DNA of 64,000 nt. Source: Nitrospirota bacterium. GTDB taxonomy: Bacteria > Nitrospirota > Thermodesulfovibrionia > Thermodesulfovibrionales > UBA9159. The notes under the pieces are model-generated. The model was given only the letters and a program-made list of their open reading frames with translations. It made no database searches and was not told where the DNA came from. The stretch spans positions 62,001 through 126,000 of the forward strand of contig JAJYIF010000009.1 in NCBI GenBank assembly GCA_021790195.1, written 5' to 3'. The position numbers were made by a program, and so were the translations under genes. Shown here one piece after another: positions 53,684 through 61,477 of the stretch (position 1 is the stretch's first letter; each line of letters starts with the position of its first letter).

Positions 53684-54277
53684 ATGAGCAGCGATTTTAC
53701 AAGGCTTTTTGAGCTGATTGTATCAGCGTCTCTTATAAACAATTTTGTCTTTACCAAGTTTCTGGGACTGTGCATATTCTTCGGAGTTTCAAAGAAGATG
53801 GAGACCGCTGTGGGCATGAGCATCACTTTTACGTCCGTGATGATGATCAGCGCAGCCCTAAGCTGGATCGTTTTCAATAAGATATTGGTCCCGCTCGATA
53901 TTTCCTTCCTGGAGATTATCGTCTTTATCGGGATCATCGCGGGATTGGTCCAGACCTCGGACACTATAATGCGGAAAACGGCGCCCGGGCTTTATTACAA
54001 GCTGGGTATTTACCTTGCCCTTATATCTACCAATTGTATTATTCTCGCCGTTCCCCTTGAAAACGCCGCTGAGAAATATTCGTTTATCGAAAGCCTTGCC
54101 TTCGGATTCGGCTCTGGAATAGGTTTTGCTCTTGCGCTGATAATTATGGCGAGCATACGCGAAAAGCTGGAATTGGCTGAAGTGCCCGCGCCGTTTAAGG
54201 GGTTGCCGATGGCCTTCGTTATCACAAGCTTGATAGCGCTTGCATTCACCGGTTTTTCCGGTCTGATTACGCTTTGA
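53684..54277 (+). CDS. rnfA: RnfA membrane subunit
   Basis: 197 residues from the ATG at 53684 (MSSDFTRLFELIVSASLINN), after GGAGGGCGTG; an in-frame GTG at 53672 would overlap this site. Six helices; NFVFTKFLGLCIFFGVSKK contains the conserved Cys proposed to ligate a [2Fe-2S] cluster between RnfA and RnfE. Length matches the family (about 193). Confidence 0.96.
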   Translation: MSSDFTRLFELIVSASLINNFVFTKFLGLCIFFGVSKKMETAVGMSITFTSVMMISAALSWIVFNKILVPLDISFLEIIVFIGIIAGLVQTSDTIMRKTAPGLYYKLGIYLALISTNCIILAVPLENAAEKYSFIESLAFGFGSGIGFALALIIMASIREKLELAEVPAPFKGLPMAFVITSLIALAFTGFSGLITL

Positions 54278-54356
54278 TGATATTGAGGGCACGGAATATC
54301 CTGACCCTCGACTATGTTAGAATTAATATATTGCCTGACTGTTAAGGAGCATGCCA

Positions 54357-55520
54357 ATGTCTGATAAGAAGATGATTGTAAGGGCCGGTTTGCTTGCAGT
54401 AATATTTCTGCTGTTGTTCGCTTCCATTCTTTATGCCGGCGTCGGCGGTACTGTAGAAGGAAAAAAGGAGGTCGATATAGTCCCTCTCATAAAATGGACC
54501 CTTGTATTCCTGGCGGGGCTCGGCACGGTCTTCGGTACGGGGCTTGCCTTTGCCGCAAAACGTTTTGCCGTCGAGATCGACCCCAGGGTGGAGAAGGTGA
54601 AGGACGTTCTCGCCCATGCACACTGCGGCGCGTGCGGTTATGCCGGTTGCGAGCAATATGCCGAGGCGGTTGTGAAGAACCAGGACGTTCCCCCGAACTT
54701 GTGTACGCCTGCGGGAGCAAGGGGCGCGGAGGCTGTGGCCTTGATTACAGGGAAGAAAGCTGAGGCCCGCGAGCCGCAATTTGCAAGGATCATGTGTCAG
54801 GGGGGACATTCGAAGTCCCTTAAGAGATTTAAATACGAAGGGGTCGGGGATTGCCGCGCTGCTGTGCTGGCCGGCGGAGGCGACAAGTCGTGCGCCTTCG
54901 GCTGCCTCGGATACGGCACATGCTCAAGGGCCTGTCCCTTCGGCGCGATTACTATGAGCGAAGATGGTCTTCCTGTTGTGGATATTACCAAGTGCACAGG
55001 CTGCAGGAAATGCGAGCAGGCATGTCCAAAGAAGGTCATCGAGGTGTTGCCGGCGTCACGGCAAGTGCTTGTGAGCTGTCATTCGAAAGACAAGGGGATC
55101 GACACGAAAAAGAACTGCCAGGTCGGCTGCATAGCATGCGGTAAGTGCGTGAAGGTCTGTCCTTTCGATGCCCCGTCTGTTTCCAATAACCTTTCAAGAA
55201 TCGATCTCGCTAAGTGCAAGGTGTGCGGTCTGTGTGTATCTCCTTGTCCGACAAGCGCGATAGTCGATTTCATCCCCAAGAGATCAAAGGCGTTTGTAAT
55301 GGATAATTGCATCGGATGCCAGATATGCTCGAAGGTCTGTCCCGTTGACGCGCCTTCCGGGGAACTGAAGAAGAAGCATACTATCGACCAGAACAGGTGT
55401 ATAGGTTGCGGTATCTGCACGGCCAAATGTCCGGTTCAGGCCATAGACGGGACCTTTAACGCAGCCGAGGTCTTCGCAGCGGCTGCGGCCAAGAAGGCCG
55501 CAAAGACAGCGGCAGCATAA
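54357..55520 (+). CDS. rnfB: RnfB ferredoxin-like subunit with six extra Fe-S motifs
   Basis: 387 residues from the ATG at 54357; AAGGAGC touches the ATG at 54351 but is well spaced for the second. Entry point for ferredoxin electrons. N-terminal helices (8-28, 44-66) anchor it. The CGACGYAGCEQYAEAV domain follows, then six ferredoxin-type motifs: CAFGCLGYGTCSRACP, CTGCRKCEQACP, CQVGCIACGKCVKVCP, CKVCGLCVSPCP, CIGCQICSKVCP and CIGCGICTAKCP. This exceeds the two of E. coli and is like clostridial RnfB. The tail is Ala/Lys-rich. Confidence 0.96.
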   Translation: MSDKKMIVRAGLLAVIFLLLFASILYAGVGGTVEGKKEVDIVPLIKWTLVFLAGLGTVFGTGLAFAAKRFAVEIDPRVEKVKDVLAHAHCGACGYAGCEQYAEAVVKNQDVPPNLCTPAGARGAEAVALITGKKAEAREPQFARIMCQGGHSKSLKRFKYEGVGDCRAAVLAGGGDKSCAFGCLGYGTCSRACPFGAITMSEDGLPVVDITKCTGCRKCEQACPKKVIEVLPASRQVLVSCHSKDKGIDTKKNCQVGCIACGKCVKVCPFDAPSVSNNLSRIDLAKCKVCGLCVSPCPTSAIVDFIPKRSKAFVMDNCIGCQICSKVCPVDAPSGELKKKHTIDQNRCIGCGICTAKCPVQAIDGTFNAAEVFAAAAAKKAAKTAAA

Positions 55521-55635
55521 TTAAGGTTGGTATTTCCCGGTCTCATTTTGTCCGAGATTCAGGGGAATGCCGGTACTTGTTGCGAAAAAGGCTCCCGATA
55601 CATTAAAATATAAAAAATCGTTCAGGAGGATCGCT

Positions 55636-55845
55636 TTGAGAGAAGGAATTCATCCCGATTATAGAGAAGCAAAGATAGTCTGTGCCTGCGGAGAAACCTT
55701 TGTGACACGTTCCACAAAGCCGGTAATCCATGTGGATATATGCTCTAAATGCCACCCGTTCTTTACCGGCAGGCAGAAGCTTGTGGATGCTGAAGGAAGG
55801 GTGCAGAAGTTCAAGAGAAAGTACGCAAAAAACACAGCGAAGTAG
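55636..55845 (+). CDS. rpmE: Ribosomal protein L31, zinc form
   Basis: 69 residues from a TTG at 55636 ([19 protein letters not shown]), chosen because AGGAGG stands 6 nt before it and the family begins at exactly this point; an ATG at 55567 would add 23 non-homologous residues. Zinc-binding cysteines: CACG and CSKCHPF. A protein of the central 50S/30S bridge. It is followed by a strong terminator. Confidence 0.93.
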   Translation: MREGIHPDYREAKIVCACGETFVTRSTKPVIHVDICSKCHPFFTGRQKLVDAEGRVQKFKRKYAKNTAK

Positions 55846-55863
55846 CGGATATCGTTTAAAGGT

Positions 55864-55899
55864 CGTTAGTCGATGCAGTATGACTAACGGCTTTTTTTT
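55864..55899 (+). terminator. Rho-independent terminator after rpmE
   Basis: CGTTAGTC (55864-55871) pairs perfectly with GACTAACG (55882-55889) over a 10-nt loop, followed by GC and eight Ts. It should end the rpmE transcript 37 bp before the DUF1385 gene. Confidence 0.88.
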
Positions 55900-55936
55900 G
55901 GTGAAAACAGCTATTATTTTGTGGGCAAAGGAGAGT

Positions 55937-56812
55937 ATGGAAAGTATCGGCGGACAGGCTGTTATTGAGGGAGTGATGATGAAGTCGGCCAGGTGCTGGA
56001 CTGTCGCGGTGAGGGACCAGAAGGGCGAGATCCATGTTAAGAAGGAGGTTCTGAAAAAGCTTCCAAGGATCTGGCGTCTCCCTTTTGTCAGGGGAGTCGT
56101 GGCGCTGTATGATGCCCTGGCAATAGGCATCAGGGCGATAGAGTTTTCAGCGAGCACCGCCTTCAATGATGTGTCCGAGAAACCGATGAACCCTTTCACT
56201 ATCGCTTCCACAATAATCTTTGCGGCTCTCATGGGGATAGGTCTCTTTATATTCTTGCCCCTGTATCTTACAAAAGTGATAGGCGTTTTTGTCAGCCAGA
56301 TAGCGATCAGCTCTTTTGTCTTCAACCTGACCGACGGCGTCATCAGGGTGCTTTTCTTCCTTCTGTACGTGTTCGCGATCGGCCTGTGGAAGGATATGAG
56401 GAGGATATTTGAGTATCATGGCGCCGAGCATAAAGTCATCCATGCGTATGAGGCCGGGAAGGAGCTTAACGTTAAGAACGTGCAGCCCTTCAGTCCCCAC
56501 CATCCGAGATGCGGCACCAGCTTCCTTCTGATTGTCATGGTAATAAGCATACTGGTATTCTCCTTCATCCCTCAGACATGGCCCTTTTCGGCCAAGTTTT
56601 TGTCCAGGCTTGTGCTCATTCCGGTAATAGCGGGAAGTTCCTATGAACTATTGAGGCTGTCGGCGAGGCTGAAGGACAATTCATTCGTCCGACTCCTGAC
56701 GCTGCCCGGTCTGACGCTCCAGAAGCTTACCACGCGTGAGCCGGACGACTCCCAGATCGAGGTAGCAATCAAGGCGGTCGAAGAGGTCTTGCTTTTAGAG
56801 GGAAAAGAATGA
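55937..56812 (+). CDS. DUF1385 family membrane protein (YqhQ-like)
   Basis: 291 residues from the ATG at 55937 ([20 protein letters not shown]), with AAAGGAG upstream; a much longer frame from 55730 runs through the rpmE end and is not credible. Family marks: [25 protein letters not shown] (His-rich site) and [10 protein letters not shown]. Four or so hydrophobic helices. The function is unknown; its place between rpmE and prfA-prmC is conserved in many bacteria. It overlaps prfA by 4 bp. Confidence 0.92.
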   Translation: MESIGGQAVIEGVMMKSARCWTVAVRDQKGEIHVKKEVLKKLPRIWRLPFVRGVVALYDALAIGIRAIEFSASTAFNDVSEKPMNPFTIASTIIFAALMGIGLFIFLPLYLTKVIGVFVSQIAISSFVFNLTDGVIRVLFFLLYVFAIGLWKDMRRIFEYHGAEHKVIHAYEAGKELNVKNVQPFSPHHPRCGTSFLLIVMVISILVFSFIPQTWPFSAKFLSRLVLIPVIAGSSYELLRLSARLKDNSFVRLLTLPGLTLQKLTTREPDDSQIEVAIKAVEEVLLLEGKE

Positions 56813-57870
56813 TCGAAAAGCTCAGGTCGATTGAAGAAAAGTATGAAGAATTGAACGGGCTGCTCATGAGCCCGGAGGTGCTGTCCAATCCGCAGCAGTA
56901 TCAGAAATATTCGAAGGAACGGGCGGAGCTTCAGCCTCTTGTGGAAAAAATCGGAGAATACAAGAAGATTGTGTCCGATTTGGAAGAGGCGGAAGAAATC
57001 CTGAGAGGCGGGGACGGAGACCTGAGAGAACTGGCGCAGGCCGAGATGGAAGAACTCAAGGGAAGAAGACCGAAGGTCGAGGAAGAGCTTAAGGTGATGC
57101 TCCTTCCGAAGGACCCAAGGGACGAAAAGAGCGTTATCCTTGAAATAAGGGCAGGAACGGGAGGCGAAGAGGCCGCGCTCTTCGCTACGAACCTGTTCAG
57201 GATGTATGCAAAATACGCCGAGTCAAGAAGGTGGAAAGTCGAGGTGATCGATTCGAATCCCACAGGGCTCGGAGGTCTTAAGGAGATAATTGCCGCTATC
57301 GAGGGTAAGGGGGCATACAGCAGGCTCAAGTACGAAAGCGGAGTTCACAGGGTACAGCGGGTACCGGTTACGGAGGCCTCCGGAAGGATACATACATCTG
57401 CTGCAACGGTTGCGGTTCTCCCTGAGGCCGAAGACGTAGACATAAAGATAGAAGAAAAAGACCTTAGGGTGGACACATTCTGTTCATCAGGGCCTGGGGG
57501 ACAAGGGGTAAACACCACATATTCCGCAGTCAGGATTGTTCATATACCGACCGGCATGATAGTCCAGTGCCAGGATGAAAGATCCCAGATAAAGAACAAA
57601 GACAAGGCGCTGAAGGTCCTCCGCTCACGGTTGTATGAGCTTGAGATGGAGCGGCAGGAAAAGGAGCGCGCTCTCGAAAGAAAGACCCAGGTCGGCACCG
57701 GCGACAGAAGCGAGAGAATCAGGACTTATAACTTCCCGCAGAACCGGGTGACGGACCATAGAATAGGGTTTTCGCTCCACAAGCTTGAGCAGGTTCTTGA
57801 GGGAAACATAGATGAGATCATAGACGCCCTGACTACCCACTATCAGACGGAGAGGCTCAAGGATCTGTAA
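56809..57870 (+). CDS. prfA: Peptide chain release factor 1
   Basis: 353 residues. Ends translation at UAA and UAG. The GGQ motif is in [18 protein letters not shown] (catalytic, Gln methylated by PrmC). The anticodon-like tripeptide sits in the region around [21 protein letters not shown]-terminal coiled coil typical. It is coupled to the DUF1385 gene (ATGA) and directly followed by prmC. Confidence 0.97.
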   Translation: MIEKLRSIEEKYEELNGLLMSPEVLSNPQQYQKYSKERAELQPLVEKIGEYKKIVSDLEEAEEILRGGDGDLRELAQAEMEELKGRRPKVEEELKVMLLPKDPRDEKSVILEIRAGTGGEEAALFATNLFRMYAKYAESRRWKVEVIDSNPTGLGGLKEIIAAIEGKGAYSRLKYESGVHRVQRVPVTEASGRIHTSAATVAVLPEAEDVDIKIEEKDLRVDTFCSSGPGGQGVNTTYSAVRIVHIPTGMIVQCQDERSQIKNKDKALKVLRSRLYELEMERQEKERALERKTQVGTGDRSERIRTYNFPQNRVTDHRIGFSLHKLEQVLEGNIDEIIDALTTHYQTERLKDL

Positions 57871-58764
57871 ATGAGAGCACTTGAAGGTTTAAGGGGGATT
57901 TCGGTTTCTCTGAATAAGTGCGGGATAGAGGAGCCCTACAAGGAAGCGGTGACTATAGTCTCCGAAGTCATGGGATTAGAAAAGGTTTCCCTGTATAGGG
58001 ACAACCCCCTGCTTTCATCGGAGCAGGAAGCGGAAATAAGAGAGGCTGTTGAAAGAAGGTGGAGGGGGGAGCCTCTACAGTATATCATTGGGTTTGTGGA
58101 TTTCTGTGGCTTGAAGATAAAGGTTGGTCCGGGAGTGCTCATCCCGAGACCCGAAAGCGAACTGATCGTTGAAAAAGCGATAAAGACTGTGGACGGTCTC
58201 CGATCAAGAGTCCCCTGTGAGGGGTCCGAAGACATTAGACGGCCGACGGGCGACAGGGGACTAAGAATACTCGACCTCTGCACAGGAAGCGGGTGTCTTG
58301 CTCTAGCCCTGGCAAGGGGAATTCCGGAATCATATGTGTTCGGGACCGACATTTCTGAGGAAGCCCTCGATTACGCTGTCATGAACGCAGAGATCAACGG
58401 CATTATTAACGCTGTCTTCGTGAAGGGTGATTTGTATGAACCCCTTGACTGCCTGAGATTCGACCTTGTCGTTTCAAATCCGCCCTATATAAGAAAAGGA
58501 GAGATCGCTGATCTTGCCCCCGAGATCAGGGAATGGGAACCCGTTTCGGCATTGGACGGGGGCGAAGACGGGATCTTCTTTTACAGGTCTATACTTGACG
58601 GGGCCCGCGATCATCTTGCGGAAGAGGGCTCACTGATTCTCGAAATGGGTCACGACGAAGCTGGCGACGTAACGCACATAGCCCATGAAGCCGGATTCAG
58701 GACCGTCTCTTTAGTCAAAGATTATGCCGGTATCGAAAGAGTCCTCCATTTGAAGATGGCGTAG
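57871..58764 (+). CDS. prmC: Release factor glutamine methyltransferase PrmC
   Basis: 297 residues. Methylates the GGQ glutamine of release factors. The N-terminal helical domain is followed by a class I SAM methyltransferase domain: LDLCTGSGCLALALA and the catalytic NPPY (SNPPYIRKGEIADLAPEI). Between the domains, about 25 residues around 108-132 (DGLRSRVPCEGSEDIRRPTG) interrupt the family alignment; they are encoded by a DNA segment with a perfect 10-bp inverted repeat (58209-58262), which may be an in-frame insertion. No gap after prfA. Confidence 0.93.
   Translation: MRALEGLRGISVSLNKCGIEEPYKEAVTIVSEVMGLEKVSLYRDNPLLSSEQEAEIREAVERRWRGEPLQYIIGFVDFCGLKIKVGPGVLIPRPESELIVEKAIKTVDGLRSRVPCEGSEDIRRPTGDRGLRILDLCTGSGCLALALARGIPESYVFGTDISEEALDYAVMNAEINGIINAVFVKGDLYEPLDCLRFDLVVSNPPYIRKGEIADLAPEIREWEPVSALDGGEDGIFFYRSILDGARDHLAEEGSLILEMGHDEAGDVTHIAHEAGFRTVSLVKDYAGIERVLHLKMA
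58209..58262. repeat. Inverted repeat inside prmC
   Basis: AGTCCCCTGT (58209-58218) is the perfect reverse complement of ACAGGGGACT (58253-58262), with a 34-nt loop. It coincides with a stretch of protein that does not fit the PrmC family, between the two domains. Confidence 0.6.
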
Positions 58765-58816
58765 TCTTTGCCCCCTCTATCTATAAGGGTATTTACATTT
58801 TTCATGGCTTTGAATC

Positions 58817-58845
58817 TTGACTTTTAATCGCCCCTCCATTAATAT
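58817..58845 (+). promoter_or_regulatory. Strong candidate promoter of atpB
   Basis: TTGACT (58817-58822), 17 bp, TAATAT (58840-58845), followed by TTAGGAGGACTC before the ATG at 58872. Confidence 0.7.
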
Positions 58846-58871
58846 ACTGTGAATTCTGCTTAGGAGGACTC

Positions 58872-59543
58872 ATGACAGAAGAACCGCTATTAATGGACAT
58901 TATTGTCAACCCCCATGTTGTGCCTCATTTCGTTTCTTATGCCTTTCTTACATCCGCGATTTTGATCGGCGTTGCCCTTTCGATAAGGGGCTCTCTCGCC
59001 CTTGTGCCGAGAGGCCTTCAGAATTTTGTTGAAGTGTTGGTGGAGGCACTCCATAATCTGGCCGAAGAGAATATAGGGCATCATTGGGGAGATTACTTTT
59101 TCCCTCTCATAGGCACCATAGGCCTTTACATTCTTATCAACAATTTTATGGGGCTTATTCCGGGCTTTGATGCGCCTACGAGCAATATCAACTGTACCGC
59201 ATCGATGGCAGTCCCTGTTTTTCTTGCTACCCATTATTACGGCGTTAAGGTGCATGGGGGAAAGTACATTAAGCACTTCCTTGGCCCGGTGATTTGGCTG
59301 GCGCCTATGATGTTTATAATCGAATTTATCGGTCATCTCGTCAGACCGGTTACACTTTCCGTAAGGCTTTTCGGCAACATGATAGCTAAGCATATGATCT
59401 TGTTCGCTCTTGCCATGATGGTGCCGGCCATAATACCCGTTGCGATACTCGGTCTTGGCGTTCTCGTAAGCCTGATTCAGGCGTTCGTTTTTGTGCTTCT
59501 CACCTCGCTCTATCTTGCAGGTGCGGTCGAAGAGGCACATTAA
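58872..59543 (+). CDS. atpB: ATP synthase F0 subunit a
   Basis: 223 residues, five or six helices. Forms the ion half-channels beside the c ring. The essential Arg is in RPVTLSVRLFGNMIAKHMI, and LGLGVLVSLIQAFVFVLLTS carries the conserved Gln. AGGAGG precedes the ATG. Only atpB and atpE are here; the remaining F0F1 genes must be elsewhere, a split arrangement also seen in other deep-branching bacteria. Confidence 0.96.
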   Translation: MTEEPLLMDIIVNPHVVPHFVSYAFLTSAILIGVALSIRGSLALVPRGLQNFVEVLVEALHNLAEENIGHHWGDYFFPLIGTIGLYILINNFMGLIPGFDAPTSNINCTASMAVPVFLATHYYGVKVHGGKYIKHFLGPVIWLAPMMFIIEFIGHLVRPVTLSVRLFGNMIAKHMILFALAMMVPAIIPVAILGLGVLVSLIQAFVFVLLTSLYLAGAVEEAH

Positions 59544-59571
59544 ATAGAACCCGTTATTAAGGTCTTTGACC

Positions 59572-59612
59572 TTAGGAGGAATCCACCGACTTTGTCGGTG
59601 GATTCCTCCTAA
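59572..59612 (+). promoter_or_regulatory. Perfect 19-bp hairpin between atpB and atpE
   Basis: TTAGGAGGAATCCACCGAC (59572-59590) pairs base for base with GTCGGTGGATTCCTCCTAA (59594-59612) over a TTT loop. No T run follows, so it is not a standard terminator. It contains an AGGAGG core but is not the ribosome-binding site of atpE, which is GGAAAGGAGG at 59627-59636. Confidence 0.9.
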
Positions 59613-59644
59613 TTGAAATATATCGGGAAAGGAGGAAATCAACA

Positions 59645-60001
59645 ATGAGAAGAGTTGTGGCTTTATTGGTTCTTGCCTTAGCGATGTTCTGGGCGTTTGC
59701 TCCTCTGGCGCTGGCTGAAGAAGCCGCTGCAGCGTCTCCAGCCGCCACCGGCTCAAAAATATACTACTATGCCTTTGCTGCACTTGGATGCGGCCTTGCT
59801 ATAGGTCTTGCCGCTCTCGGTACAGGCATCGGCCAGGGTATCGGTCTGAGCAAGGCGTGTGAAGGCGTTGCGAGGAACCCGGGCGTTTCGGGAAAGATCA
59901 CGACGACCCTGATTATCGGTCTCGCAATGATCGAATCTCTCGCGATTTACGCGCTCGTTGTCGTGCTTATCATACTTTTCGTTAATCCTTTCAAACTTTA
60001 A
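59645..60001 (+). CDS. atpE: ATP synthase F0 subunit c with extra N-terminal hydrophobic segment
   Basis: 118 residues; the usual c subunit has 75-90. The extra N-terminal part (1-35) reads like a signal sequence ([20 protein letters not shown], then LALAEE). The hairpin of two helices follows: [20 protein letters not shown] and a second helix with the ion-binding Glu97 ([14 protein letters not shown]). Gln64, Glu97, Ser98 and Tyr102 match the sodium-binding set of the Ilyobacter c ring, but Met95 and Leu99 replace Val and Thr. NPFKL ends the protein. Confidence 0.95.
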   Translation: MRRVVALLVLALAMFWAFAPLALAEEAAAASPAATGSKIYYYAFAALGCGLAIGLAALGTGIGQGIGLSKACEGVARNPGVSGKITTTLIIGLAMIESLAIYALVVVLIILFVNPFKL

Positions 60002-60013
60002 TACTCGATATGA

Positions 60014-60035
60014 GGGGGCGGCTCATCCGTCCCCC
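60014..60035 (+). terminator. GC-rich hairpin after atpE
   Basis: GGGGGCGG (60014-60021) pairs with CCGTCCCCC (60027-60035), one bulged T, 5-nt loop. The following TTATCC is not a proper T run, so it may stabilise the mRNA end rather than terminate. Confidence 0.5.
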
Positions 60036-60079
60036 TTATCCAAAAACTTACCGTATCAAAACCGAAATAGTTCGCGTCC

Positions 60080-60108
60080 TTGACAATTACCTCGGCAATC
60101 CTTACTAT
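60080..60108 (+). promoter_or_regulatory. Strong candidate promoter of vapBC
   Basis: A perfect TTGACA (60080-60085), 17 bp and TACTAT (60103-60108), 36 bp before the antitoxin ATG. Confidence 0.75.
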
Positions 60109-60117
60109 AAAGTAAGG
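60100..60117. promoter_or_regulatory. Likely VapB operator
   Basis: CCTTAC-TATAAA-GTAAGG is a perfect 6-bp inverted repeat covering the -10 box. AbrB-type antitoxins normally repress their own operon by binding such a palindrome, so it is a good operator candidate. Confidence 0.65.
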
Positions 60118-60144
60118 AAGTGACTAATAGGAAAGGAGAACTTT

Positions 60145-60390
60145 ATGCCGGTTTCGCTGATAACGGTTAAAGGACAGACGACGGTGCCGAAAAAAATAAG
60201 GGACCATCTTAAGCTTCATCCCGGAGATAAAGTCGACTTTGTCATTAAGGAGAACGGGAAGGTAGTTCTAGAGCCCGCAACGCTGGATGTGAAGGAGCTT
60301 GAGGGTATACTGCAAAGGCCTGGCATGAGGATCATCTCGACAGAAGAGATGAAAGGCTCGATCCGGAAGCGATTCAGAAAGAAGTCATAG
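60145..60390 (+). CDS. vapB: AbrB/VapB-type antitoxin
   Basis: 81 residues. The N-terminal swapped-hairpin AbrB domain (LITVKGQTTVPKKIRDHLKL then HPGDKVDFVIKENGKVVLEP) binds DNA; the C-terminal tail with basic end (KGSIRKRFRKKS) would wrap the toxin. AAAGGAG precedes the ATG. It is 1 bp from vapC. Expected to repress its own promoter through the palindrome at 60100-60117. Confidence 0.9.
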   Translation: MPVSLITVKGQTTVPKKIRDHLKLHPGDKVDFVIKENGKVVLEPATLDVKELEGILQRPGMRIISTEEMKGSIRKRFRKKS

Positions 60391-60391
60391 C

Positions 60392-60790
60392 TTGAAAGGG
60401 CTCGATACAAATGTGCTTGTTCGTTATCTTGTTAAAGACGACGAAAAACAGGCAGAGAAAGCTTTCACTTATATAAAGCGAATAAGCTCCTCCGGTGAGT
60501 TGTTATTTATAAGCAGTATCGTACTGTGCGAACTCGTTTGGGTCCTGGAGTCGGCATATGAATATAAAAGGACTGACATTGCCGATGTTCTCGAAAAGAT
60601 TCTGATGATAAAACAGTTTGAGATAGACTCAAAAGATGTCGTGCGACAGGCTGTTCGCGATTATCGCAACGGGAGAGGCGATATCGCGGACTATCTTATA
60701 GGCAGAATCAATCACGTTAAAGGCTGCGACAAGACAGCCACCTTCGACCATTCTTTAAAGAATAGCGCCTTCTTTTCAGTCCTTGATTGA
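60392..60790 (+). CDS. vapC: PIN-domain toxin VapC
   Basis: 132 residues from a TTG at 60392 (read as Met: KGLDTNVLVRYLVKDDEKQA). The PIN ribonuclease acidic residues are in place: Asp5, Glu47 (LCELVWVLE), Asp97/Asp100 (GRGDIADYLIG) and Asp119 (TATFDH). VapC toxins cleave tRNA or rRNA. The weak TTG start would hold the toxin below the antitoxin level. All key residues are intact, so it is probably functional. Confidence 0.9.
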   Translation: MKGLDTNVLVRYLVKDDEKQAEKAFTYIKRISSSGELLFISSIVLCELVWVLESAYEYKRTDIADVLEKILMIKQFEIDSKDVVRQAVRDYRNGRGDIADYLIGRINHVKGCDKTATFDHSLKNSAFFSVLD

Positions 60791-60929
60791 GGCGTTAAGC
60801 GCAGAACTTGCCAAATGAAAGTTGCTCATTGAAATATGTACCTTTGAACCCTGATATAATTACGTTGATTAGACATAGACTAAATCGCAAGGTGCCAGCG
60901 TTTATAAAGAACATGTTTAACATATTCTT

Positions 60930-61400
60930 ATGAATAAGAAAGGCATAATAGTCGGTATTATTATCGCTGCTCTGCTGATTTCATATCACGTATTTTCTAT
61001 GTCCGTTGATCGAAGAGGGAATATGTTCTTGACTGTTTTTGGCTTGCTGACTATCACGGGCGTGATTCTCGGAGGGGCACTTTCAGGATTCATTATTGAG
61101 AATTATCTTAAGAGCAGATCCATGAAGGTTGGAAAGATCTGGGGCGGCCTAATCGGGGGCATACTGATATCTCCATTAGCCCTAGTAGACGGAATAGCTT
61201 TTGGCACTATGGGAATAGGTTATGGGGAATTGTTAGGTAATATGATTGGAATGGGTCAAGGTGGTATCTATATTGGATTGTTTGTTAGTATTGTATTGGT
61301 GATGGTTATTGTCGAGTGTGCAGGTGCTGGGATTGGAGCTCTTTTGGGTTCGCTCATTCAAATCGTAATACAACTCTTCTTCAAATATCTGAAAAGATAA
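60930..61400 (+). CDS. Small membrane protein, unknown
   Basis: 156 residues with four hydrophobic helices (about 5-25, 33-57, 69-90, 112-150), many Gly and Ile, AT-rich codons unlike its neighbours. No recognised family; the Gly-rich repeats (GGLIGGILI, GAGIGALLGS) suggest tight helix packing. No clear ribosome-binding site precedes the ATG. The base composition and the neighbouring toxin-antitoxin pair suggest an acquired stretch. Confidence 0.6.
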   Translation: MNKKGIIVGIIIAALLISYHVFSMSVDRRGNMFLTVFGLLTITGVILGGALSGFIIENYLKSRSMKVGKIWGGLIGGILISPLALVDGIAFGTMGIGYGELLGNMIGMGQGGIYIGLFVSIVLVMVIVECAGAGIGALLGSLIQIVIQLFFKYLKR

Positions 61401-61417
61401 TGTTATCATTTTTTATC

Positions 61418-61461
61418 CCGACAATATGAATACTTGCTTTTTTATGCTGCAAGTCTGTCGG
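61418..61461. terminator. Two-part hairpin between converging genes
   Basis: CCGACA (61418-61423) pairs with TGTCGG (61456-61461), and inside it ACTTGC (61432-61437) pairs with GCAAGT (61449-61454). It lies between the membrane-protein gene and the phosphotransferase gene, which converge, so it may end both transcripts. T runs are partial on either side. Confidence 0.5.
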
Positions 61462-61477
61462 AGCACTCCGAAAAGAG

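Noticed and set aside
55730-55936. N-terminal extension of the DUF1385 protein
   Set aside because: It runs through the rpmE gene and its terminator; the family begins at the ATG at 55937.
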